Source: Paenibacillus_D tarimensis_A (GTDB lineage: Bacteria > Bacillota > Bacilli > Paenibacillales > Paenibacillaceae). From it: a stretch of DNA of 64,000 nt. Below are positions 17,014-24,332 of the stretch, in pieces. A program made the translations under genes and the position numbers. Each line of letters starts with the position of its first letter. Position 1 is the first letter of the stretch. The notes under the pieces are model-generated. The model did not search any database. It saw only the letters and a program-made list of their open reading frames with translations, and was not told where the DNA came from. The stretch spans positions 2,914,001 through 2,978,000 of the forward strand of contig CP166298.1 in the NCBI GenBank assembly GCA_041281825.1, given 5' to 3'.

Positions 17014-20000
17014 ATGGATATTCAAGAGCTGGATGAAGCGTTGGACATATCAAGCGGTTCGCTGACACTCGCTTCCGATACGCTCACCGGTCTGCCGCTG
17101 CAGGATTTGTTAACCGCTTACAATAACGGGCATGCGTTAACGGTTGATAATGCCGCCAAGCAGCTGAAGGGCAATACGGTGCTTGTCAGCGGCACCGCAA
17201 CATTCATGAATGTTACGGGCTTACCGGTTCATGCGGTTTTCTCTCTTGACGGACAGGATAGCCCCAAGGCCGCAATACGTTTTACGCTGCTTGACCCGTC
17301 TTCGGGACTAACGTCCTGGTCGTTCGGGCAAAGCTTTCCGGCACTTCCGTATTTCCCGAATTTCACTCAATCGGCGGCTTCGAAGGATGCCCAAGTCTTG
17401 AACGAGCTGAAGCTGGGCAGGGCGTACTTCATCCTGTCGACCGCATCGGGAACCGAGAGCGAGCTGGGCATTCCGGTTGCCAGCGGTTTGAACTTTGCAG
17501 CCGAGCTGCTGCCGAGCAGCCTGATCGGTTTGTTCGCGCCGCTGCTCGGTCAGGGACCGTGCCTCATCTACGGCAGGATTACGATGCCGCGGACGGGAGC
17601 GACGGTTCCGCCGCTCCCTGTTATGGACAAGCCGTGGAATGAGGTCGGGTGGACGGTGCCGGGTATTCGGCTTGAGGCATCGCTGGATCTGTCATTCACG
17701 CTGGGGAATTTATCGGCGGGCAAGCCGGTGCTTCATCTTTATTGTCCGACAGACGCCTCGTGGCTGGCGCAAAATCCAACTTACGCTCCGGACATGGCAG
17801 TTTCGCTGGAGCTGGATATTCCGAGCGCCGGCTATAAGGTAGACCTGATTGCGGATTTCAATGCGGGTGAGGCGGCACTTACAGGCGCATTCTCCGGGTT
17901 CAAGCTCGATAATCTGGAGCAGCTGTCCGACCTGGCGCAGGGACAAGACTTGTTCGGTGCGCTTCCGCAGGATGTGCAGAAGCTGCTAAAGGAGCTGGGC
18001 GGCTTGAGCCTGACCGGGGCCGGCCTTGGTTTCCACGGCGGACTGAGCGGCTCTTCCGTAGACTGGGCCTATATCAGCGTCGGTATGCCGAATGTCAAAT
18101 GGAATGTATTCAGCGGCATGGATGTGGAATCCGTCACTGCCCGCTTCATGGTAGTGCAGCCGTTCGACGGCAGCGCGCGCTCCGTTCATGTGACGCTGTC
18201 CGGGGTATTGAACATTGGCGGGACGAATTTCGAGATTTTCACGGAGGTACCTGATTTCTCGGTTCGCGCGCTGTTGGAGCAGCCGGGCACGCTGCCGCTC
18301 GGCAAGCTGTTCCAGACGTATTTGCCGGAACTGCCTGTGCCGCCGGATTTACATATCGACGATATGGAGCTGTTCATTCAACCGGGTAAAAGCTATTCCT
18401 TCTCGGCCGGTATGGCCGACGATCCGCCATGGAAATTCGACCTTGGTTCAGCGGGACTGGCGATCCGCTCAGCCAGACTGACAGTTGACAAGCAGGCGGG
18501 CAGCCCGGCTTCCGGCAGCTTGGCAGGCGGGCTGGAGCTGCTGAACGGCAAGGTGATCGTCGATGCGGAGTACGATCTCCCCGGCGAATTCTATGTGCGG
18601 GCACAGCTGCCGGATTTCAAGCTGTCCGAGCTGATCGGGATGTTCGACCAGTTGGGGCTCAAGCTGCCGACAGGGTTCGATCTTGACCTTAAGCAGCCGT
18701 ACGTGCTCATTTCCCGCAATACGGGCGAACTGAATTTTACGGCTGCCGTCGAAGTTGACGATATCGGGCTGCTGGCCTTGACGATCCAGCAGCAGATGGG
18801 CAAGACCGGGGCGGCAGTCGGCATTGCGCTTGACACCGGCAAGCTGGCTAGTGTGGCCGGACTTAGGGCGCTGCAGGCAATCGACGACCTTGTCGGGTTG
18901 GAGAAGCTTATGCTGGTCGCATCCTCGCTGGAGTCGGCAGGCTTCAACTTCCCGGATATGGCTCACTTCCAGGCGCCGGGGCTTGCGGGAAAGAACCTGA
19001 AGCTTCCGCCGCAGGCGAGCGGGCTGGCGCAGGGGCTGAATCTATATGCACAGTTGAATGCGACGAAGAGCAAGGGACTGCAGGCGCTGCTGAATTTCCT
19101 GCATATTTCGCTCACGGGTACGACCGAGATAACGCTGGCGGTATCCCTGCCGGACCCGGGTGTGAATTCCAAGCTGTTCCTGTCGGCCGATTACAAGATT
19201 AACAAACTGACGACGATTGACGGCGAGCTCGGGCTGATGCTGATAAACAACCAGCCGGGCGCCTTCCTTGCAGCCAAAGTCAATACGCAGCTGCAGGGAA
19301 AGCCGATTGAATTCGATGTGGTGTCGTCCGTTCTGGCCAGCGGGTTTATGATTTCCGGCACGATGAAGGGCACTATTTCCTTCCCGTCGATCGCCGCCCA
19401 ACTGTCCAATGTGGCGTTCGTGGTCGGACTCGACTGGGCGGGCATACCGAGCATCGGCTTCGACGCGACGCTCGATGTCAAGGGCTGGGATACTTCGGTC
19501 GCCGTCTTCTTCGACGGCAACGACCCGTCGCATTCGATGTTCGCCGGCGCCGTCAGCGATATTTCACTCGGAGACGCGGCGCGTGAGCTGGCAGGCCAGC
19601 ATACGCTGCCAGCGGAATTGACGGATGTGCTCAATACGATCAAGCTGGAGAGCATACATGCCTTTGAGCTTCCGGCGGAAACGGCAAAGGCGCTGGACGG
19701 CAGAGATTTGGCGGCGGTATCGTCCGCTTTCAGCCAATATGGTGCCGCGAAGCTTCCGTCGGACAGTTCGTCCGTGCTGCTCGTTGCCGGCAAGCCGGGA
19801 AGCCTCTGGTACTTGACGGATATGACGACGATGAAGCACTACAGGCTGTCGCTGCAGAACGGGAAAATCGAGGTCGGCCTCGAGCCGCAGGTGTATTGTG
19901 CGCCGCAGGATACGTTGGTCGGCGGGTTGACCTTCAGGCAGGGCGCGCATCTGGAAGCGAAGTTTGGCTTCCTGATGCTGCACGCGCAAATTCGCATCGT

Positions 20001-21162
20001 TATAAGCAGCAGCGAGGGCATTGCGGCCGATGCCGCCATCGACCCGATTCGGATCGGGGACGGGCAGCTGTTTTCGGTGACATCAGCGAACGGCAACGGC
20101 GGGCCGCAGCTGTCACTGGCAACCTTCGCACAGACGGGCCTGGACAAGCCGCAGGACCCGAAGCTTCAGGGGCCGCATTTCCTCGTTACCGGCAAGGTCA
20201 AGCTGCTTGGCATTGATGTATCAAGCGTCTATCTGTCCATCGGGTCGAGCGAGCTGTCGTTTACGATCTCGCAGCAGGTATCGCCAATCATTCACCTCGA
20301 TTTCAAGGGTACGCTGAACAGCTCGGAGCTGGAGGTTGGAGGCGGCATCGTCGTCGGCTTGAAGGGCGATGTGGACCTCGGCGAGCTCGGCAAGGTGCAA
20401 TTTGCCGAAGATATTAACGGTTCGATTACAGTCGGCTACCGCAATCAAGCGGCTTATGCCACCTTCCAGGGCGGCTTCGAATTTGAGGGCATCTCATGCT
20501 CAATTCCGCCGTTTAAGCTGGATACGAGCGGGCTGCAGCATATTGCGGATTTGCTGTGGGCGCAGGTGAAGGATATTCTGAACAAGCTGCTTGCCGATGC
20601 GGACCGCTGGCTGGGCTGGATCGAGAGCGGCGTTATCAGCGTGGCGGATCATACGGCCAAGGAGATCGGACATATTCTGAATGAGGTTTACAATATGAAA
20701 CCGGACGAAATCGCGCAGAAGACGAAAAAGACGCTCGGTTACGGCATCGATCAGGTCACGCAAGCGCTTCAGGGCGCCGGCGCTTCCGTCAATGCGGCCG
20801 TGCAGGCGCTGACCAGCGCCGGATACGCCGCCTCGGATATCGCGAGCGCGATCAAATCGGTGTTCACCGGCATTCATGTCGATACGAATTTCGGCCATCT
20901 CGACCAGTCGGGTCCGCATGTGGATACGCCGACCGTTCATCTGGACCTGCCTTCGACGCATGTGGATACAGGCAAGCATGCCGATATCGGAGGGGATCAT
21001 ATCGACAAAGGCTCCAGCTGGCATCATATCGATACCGGCACGCCGCATGCGGACTCGAACCCGCATCTCGATACCGGGATGAAGCATCAGGATACGACGA
21101 CCCCTCACGGCGACACGACGCCTCATGTCGATACGGGCACGCATATCGATGAAAACACCTGA
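17014..21162 (+). CDS. Giant beta-rich protein with a C-terminal His-Xaa-Asp repeat tail
   Basis: This 1382-residue protein has no signal peptide, few cysteines and no membrane helix. Residues 1 to about 1180 are strand-rich, with recurring amphipathic blocks (LTLASDTLTGLPLQDLLTAY, LELLNGKVIVDAEYDLPGEF, LEVGGGIVVGLKGDVDLGEL) that suggest repeated beta modules. It may belong to the large DUF6603-type proteins, but I am not certain. Residues ~1190-1285 form a helical linker. Residues 1288-1382 are fourteen H-x-D units. The ATG follows GGAGG. The nuclease-like gene begins 27 bp after its stop and a radical SAM gene follows. The gene is visibly GC-richer than its flanks. A scaffold or carrier whose tail is modified or binds metal is inference. 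Confidence 0.85.
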   Translation: MDIQELDEALDISSGSLTLASDTLTGLPLQDLLTAYNNGHALTVDNAAKQLKGNTVLVSGTATFMNVTGLPVHAVFSLDGQDSPKAAIRFTLLDPSSGLTSWSFGQSFPALPYFPNFTQSAASKDAQVLNELKLGRAYFILSTASGTESELGIPVASGLNFAAELLPSSLIGLFAPLLGQGPCLIYGRITMPRTGATVPPLPVMDKPWNEVGWTVPGIRLEASLDLSFTLGNLSAGKPVLHLYCPTDASWLAQNPTYAPDMAVSLELDIPSAGYKVDLIADFNAGEAALTGAFSGFKLDNLEQLSDLAQGQDLFGALPQDVQKLLKELGGLSLTGAGLGFHGGLSGSSVDWAYISVGMPNVKWNVFSGMDVESVTARFMVVQPFDGSARSVHVTLSGVLNIGGTNFEIFTEVPDFSVRALLEQPGTLPLGKLFQTYLPELPVPPDLHIDDMELFIQPGKSYSFSAGMADDPPWKFDLGSAGLAIRSARLTVDKQAGSPASGSLAGGLELLNGKVIVDAEYDLPGEFYVRAQLPDFKLSELIGMFDQLGLKLPTGFDLDLKQPYVLISRNTGELNFTAAVEVDDIGLLALTIQQQMGKTGAAVGIALDTGKLASVAGLRALQAIDDLVGLEKLMLVASSLESAGFNFPDMAHFQAPGLAGKNLKLPPQASGLAQGLNLYAQLNATKSKGLQALLNFLHISLTGTTEITLAVSLPDPGVNSKLFLSADYKINKLTTIDGELGLMLINNQPGAFLAAKVNTQLQGKPIEFDVVSSVLASGFMISGTMKGTISFPSIAAQLSNVAFVVGLDWAGIPSIGFDATLDVKGWDTSVAVFFDGNDPSHSMFAGAVSDISLGDAARELAGQHTLPAELTDVLNTIKLESIHAFELPAETAKALDGRDLAAVSSAFSQYGAAKLPSDSSSVLLVAGKPGSLWYLTDMTTMKHYRLSLQNGKIEVGLEPQVYCAPQDTLVGGLTFRQGAHLEAKFGFLMLHAQIRIVISSSEGIAADAAIDPIRIGDGQLFSVTSANGNGGPQLSLATFAQTGLDKPQDPKLQGPHFLVTGKVKLLGIDVSSVYLSIGSSELSFTISQQVSPIIHLDFKGTLNSSELEVGGGIVVGLKGDVDLGELGKVQFAEDINGSITVGYRNQAAYATFQGGFEFEGISCSIPPFKLDTSGLQHIADLLWAQVKDILNKLLADADRWLGWIESGVISVADHTAKEIGHILNEVYNMKPDEIAQKTKKTLGYGIDQVTQALQGAGASVNAAVQALTSAGYAASDIASAIKSVFTGIHVDTNFGHLDQSGPHVDTPTVHLDLPSTHVDTGKHADIGGDHIDKGSSWHHIDTGTPHADSNPHLDTGMKHQDTTTPHGDTTPHVDTGTHIDENT
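20875..21159 (+). repeat. Fourteen-copy His-Xaa-Asp coding repeat
   Basis: These 95 codons contain 14 H-x-D motifs spaced 6-9 residues (mostly 6-7), nine of them HxDT. The variable residue is V, L, A, I, Q or G, and linkers are rich in Gly, Thr, Pro and Ser. The nucleotide units vary (for example CATGTCGATACG and CATATCGATACC), so the motif is held at the protein level rather than being a fresh DNA duplication. Confidence 0.9.
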
Positions 21163-21189
21163 TCAATTCCGAGGAAGGAAGTGAAGACA

Positions 21190-21918
21190 ATGGCGGATTT
21201 ATTGTTCTGGAATGTGCAGCGGCTTGGCGCCGGCACGCCTGTCGAATTCTCGACGGGTGTCGTACGGGTTGCCAATGCGCAGCAGGCGGATTTCGAGGCC
21301 TATTGCGAGCTGACGCAGGCGTGCGTCGTCATGACGCCGCATAATATCAATTACCGAAAGTCGAACAAGGCACAGATCTGTTACGGCGCGCGTCAGTACG
21401 CCAACGTGGCGCTACCGTTGCCGCAGCCGATTATCGCGCCGATTCCGACGCAGCTTCCGGTGACGCGCATTGCTCCGGACCCGGCCCCCACCGCATGGTA
21501 TACCGCGGCCAATTATACCGGAGGCAACAATTTCAGGTTGCTGTGCAACCGGGCTCCGGCCGATCTGGGCGTCATAGACGGCATGCAAGTATATGTGCTG
21601 CACGCGCCGGCGAACGCAAACAAGGCGGAACGCTGCGTCGCTTATCTTGCCTGCCATCTTCAAAATATCCACGGCGCGAATCCGTGGCTTCTCATCGGCG
21701 ATCTCAATGTCGAGCCCGCTCAGCTGGCGGCGTCCCCGGTTACTATTCCGAACGGCCTCGGCCATTATATCGTTCGTACGGGCCAACGAACACATCAGCG
21801 CAACAGGGAGCTCGATTATGCGCTGACCAACGATCCGGGTAATGTCCATGTAAGGCGGGTTCGGGCCAATTACCGGTTCGTGTTCTCGGATCATTTTGCC
21901 ATTTGTGCCAGTTGGTAA
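21190..21918 (+). CDS. Endonuclease/exonuclease/phosphatase-fold protein, CdtB-like
   Basis: A 242-residue protein with the catalytic series of DNase I-type enzymes: LLFWNVQRLG (Asn near 8), VLHAPAN (His near 138), LIGDLNVEP (Asp and Asn), RELDYAL (Asp) and FSDHFAIC (Asp-His pair near the C-terminus). The elements HAPANANKAER and QRNRELDYAL recall cytolethal distending toxin subunit B more than ExoIII or sphingomyelinase; I have not aligned them. Family activities are metal-dependent DNA cleavage or phosphoinositide phosphatase. No signal peptide. The ATG at 21190 follows GAGGAAGG; a GTG at 21181 is possible. It lies between the His-Xaa-Asp protein and the radical SAM gene and is surely co-transcribed. 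Confidence 0.85.
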   Translation: MADLLFWNVQRLGAGTPVEFSTGVVRVANAQQADFEAYCELTQACVVMTPHNINYRKSNKAQICYGARQYANVALPLPQPIIAPIPTQLPVTRIAPDPAPTAWYTAANYTGGNNFRLLCNRAPADLGVIDGMQVYVLHAPANANKAERCVAYLACHLQNIHGANPWLLIGDLNVEPAQLAASPVTIPNGLGHYIVRTGQRTHQRNRELDYALTNDPGNVHVRRVRANYRFVFSDHFAICASW

Positions 21919-21967
21919 GACGCGGCGTTCCGCGCTTTCGGGATATTATCAGAGGGAGGCTTTACAC

Positions 21968-23956
21968 ATGACTGTAGAGCTTAGGCCATTCGGGGTTGCC
22001 TGCAACCTGTCCTGCCATTACTGCTATCAGAATCCGCAGCGGGACGCCGGCAATATCACGCACCGCTACGATATGGATCTGATGAAGGCAGCGATCGAAA
22101 GAGAAGGCGGCCCGTTCACGCTGTTCGGCGGCGAAGCGCTGCTGCTACCGCTGGACGATCTGGAGGAGCTGCTGCGCTGGGGGTTGAAGAAATACGGGAA
22201 TAATTCGATTCAGACCAACGGCGTACTGATTAATGACGAGCATATGCGAATGTTCAGGCAGTACAACGTCAACGTTGGCGTATCGATTGACGGGCCAGGA
22301 GAACTGAATGGCCTGCGAAGAAACGGCGGTGCCGCGCGCACGCTGGAGAGCACCAACCGAACGCTGGCGAATATAAGCCGGCTTTGCCGGGAACACCGCC
22401 CACCCGGACTGATCGTGACGCTGCACCGCGTGAACGCGTCTGCAAAGCGTCTGCCGCAGCTGCTCGACTGGGCGCGCAGCATGGACGAGCTCGGTATTCG
22501 GACGATGCGATTGCATCTGCTTGAGGTTGAATCGGAGGCCGTGCGACAATATTGTCTGAGCGATGAAGAGAATGTGACGGCGCTTCTGCGTTTTGCCCGG
22601 ATGCAGCCTCAGCTGAAGCGACTGCGGTTCGATGTGCTGGAGGAAATGGAGCGCGGTTTGCTAGGTCGGGATGGTCAGTCCTCGTGCGTCTGGCATGCCT
22701 GCGATCCGTATTGGACCTCGGCCGTTCGCGGCGTCGAGGGCAATGGTCAGACGAGCAACTGCGGTCGTACGAACAAAGATGGCATCGACTTCGTCAAGGC
22801 CGACCGCACCGGTTACGAGCGATATATTGCGCTTTACCGCACACCGCAGGAAGAGGGTGGCTGCAGCGGCTGCCGGTTCTTCCTGATGTGCAAGGGGCAG
22901 TGTCCGGGGACGGCCATCGACGGCGATTGGCGCAACCGTTCCGAGCTGTGCGGCGTCTGGAAACGGCTGTTTTCGCATCTGGAAGAAAGACTGCTGAACG
23001 CCGGCCAGCTCCCGCTGTCCGCTCATCCGCAGCGTCAGCAGCTGGAGCGGAAAATGGTCCGGAAGTGGGAGCGGGGCCACAACAGCTCGATTGAGGCGCT
23101 GATCGCCGGCGAAGGATGGGACGGGGCCGAAGGGTCGGCCGCCGCCTTCAAGCTGCGGCTGACGTTACCGGTCAGACATGCATATGTAGGGGCGGCCCAG
23201 CAGGAGGTGTGGCAGCCCCGAATTGCGGCGGTCCGTTCCGCTTTGGCCAAGCTTGGCGTACTGGCGGTGTCTCATAAGCTGGTAACGGTAGCGCGTATTG
23301 TCTCGGCTCGGTCGGAGGTGTTCGCGCTGCATAATTTCGCAGCTTCCTTTGGCCTGCACAGCCGGATGCTGCCTAAGGTTGACAAAGAGGTGACAGTACC
23401 GATGATGGTCGGCTCGGCTGAGAGCCTTGCTGCCTATGAGGGCGACGAGTCGGCAGCATCAGAGCGGGCAGCCGATGGAGTGCCGGACTGCTGCTGGAAA
23501 ATGTTGCAACCTGGTGCGGCCGAAGCTGAGGAGGAGCCCGACGTATGGCGCGCCGCGCTGCAAAGCGGCACCTTCAACCGGGACGATAGCGGTGCGGCCG
23601 TCATCGAGCTAGACGACGCAGCTCCGGCGCTTAACACGCTGCTGGCCGGCTTGGGCATCGGCCTGCTCGGATATCAGCCGTGTTCGTTCCATTGCGAGCG
23701 GAGTCGCGAGCTGGCCGAAGCGAAGCTGGCGCTCGGCCGCAGCTGCGGATTGCGGGAGGAGATGAACTGGCTCGAGGAGATTCTTGCATGGCCGGTCGAA
23801 TGGACGGCGCTACACGGCATAGCCGAGGTAAAGACCGGCATCGTCAAGTTCACCTTTGCTGCTCCTTATACGGCATCGAAGCTGACGATCCGCTGCAAAG
23901 GCAGAAAGAAGGCGCAGGACGCAGCGCGCGGATTGTCGTTTGCTTACAAACCGTAG
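21968..23956 (+). CDS. Radical SAM/SPASM enzyme with a long unassigned C-terminal region
   Basis: This 662-residue protein starts at an ATG behind GAGGGAGG. Residues 12-19 are CNLSCHYC, the CxxxCxxC 4Fe-4S/SAM motif, followed by LFGGEAL (SAM-binding GGE). A SPASM-type auxiliary cluster region spans about 239-326: CVWHAC, NCGRTNKDG, then CSGCRFFLMCKGQCPG and a last Cys in RSELCG. Such enzymes modify peptides or proteins (thioether, C-C links, epimers, oxidation). About 300 residues follow with LLGYQPCSFHCERSRELAEA and NWLEEILAWPVEWTALHGIA, a region I cannot place. The likely substrate is the neighbouring His-Xaa-Asp protein. The preceding gene's stop is 49 bp upstream. Confidence 0.9.
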   Translation: MTVELRPFGVACNLSCHYCYQNPQRDAGNITHRYDMDLMKAAIEREGGPFTLFGGEALLLPLDDLEELLRWGLKKYGNNSIQTNGVLINDEHMRMFRQYNVNVGVSIDGPGELNGLRRNGGAARTLESTNRTLANISRLCREHRPPGLIVTLHRVNASAKRLPQLLDWARSMDELGIRTMRLHLLEVESEAVRQYCLSDEENVTALLRFARMQPQLKRLRFDVLEEMERGLLGRDGQSSCVWHACDPYWTSAVRGVEGNGQTSNCGRTNKDGIDFVKADRTGYERYIALYRTPQEEGGCSGCRFFLMCKGQCPGTAIDGDWRNRSELCGVWKRLFSHLEERLLNAGQLPLSAHPQRQQLERKMVRKWERGHNSSIEALIAGEGWDGAEGSAAAFKLRLTLPVRHAYVGAAQQEVWQPRIAAVRSALAKLGVLAVSHKLVTVARIVSARSEVFALHNFAASFGLHSRMLPKVDKEVTVPMMVGSAESLAAYEGDESAASERAADGVPDCCWKMLQPGAAEAEEEPDVWRAALQSGTFNRDDSGAAVIELDDAAPALNTLLAGLGIGLLGYQPCSFHCERSRELAEAKLALGRSCGLREEMNWLEEILAWPVEWTALHGIAEVKTGIVKFTFAAPYTASKLTIRCKGRKKAQDAARGLSFAYKP

Positions 23957-24113
23957 AAATGCTGTTGTCGATCGGCCTTGAGCCGCTTGTTATTTTACCA
24001 CGCATTCCTGGGAGCAATAAAGCTATAAACCCGGCTTGGCCATTCTCTCATTCCTGGCAATTTTATACTCAATTGCCGGAGAAGCCGCATCACATATATA
24101 AATAGGATTTTTC

Positions 24114-24138
24114 GACGCGATGATTCGCGTCTTTTTTT
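24114..24138 (+). terminator. Terminator closing the radical SAM cassette
   Basis: GACGCG, ATGATT loop, CGCGTC, then seven T. The 370 bp after the radical SAM gene otherwise hold a weaker CCCCTT/AAGGGG-type hairpin near 24205-24230 and the leader ORF described next. Confidence 0.8.
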
Positions 24139-24275
24139 ATGGATGTTTTACCTTTCCTCCATTATGTTTGTGAGGGTGATAGCAGAAGATGATTCAGGTA
24201 AGTTCCCCTTCTAGCATAAGAGGGGATCTTTTATTGAAGTGATGCGCAGGAACGTACAAGCGAGGAGGAACTTAG

Positions 24276-24332
24276 ATGAAGAGCGCGAATAACATGAGTA
24301 GTTGTCAGTTTCTAGAACAGGGGAATAGATGA
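24276..24332 (+). CDS. 18-residue leader peptide coupled to the ECF sigma gene
   Basis: An ATG preceded by CGAGGAGGAA encodes 18 residues (MKSANNMSSCQFLEQGNR) and stops at TGA 24330-24332. That stop overlaps the sigma gene start at 24329 (ATGA). The ribosome binding site is better than that of the sigma gene, which suggests translational coupling or leader-controlled sigma synthesis. No database support can be given. Confidence 0.4.
   Translation: MKSANNMSSCQFLEQGNR

Noticed and set aside
16729..17025. Minus-strand frame of 98 codons upstream of the giant gene
   Set aside because: It covers the intergenic repeat element and the giant gene's ribosome binding site and has no recognisable domain.
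20500..21144. Arg-rich minus-strand frame opposite the HxD repeats
   Set aside because: The complement of repeated CAT-GAT codons gives an artificial Arg/Met pattern; no independent evidence.
20875..21159. CRISPR-like or vector His-tag explanation for the repeat tail
   Set aside because: The units are in frame, differ at the DNA level and lack spacer/repeat identity; the motif is HxD, not poly-His, and the flanks are natural.
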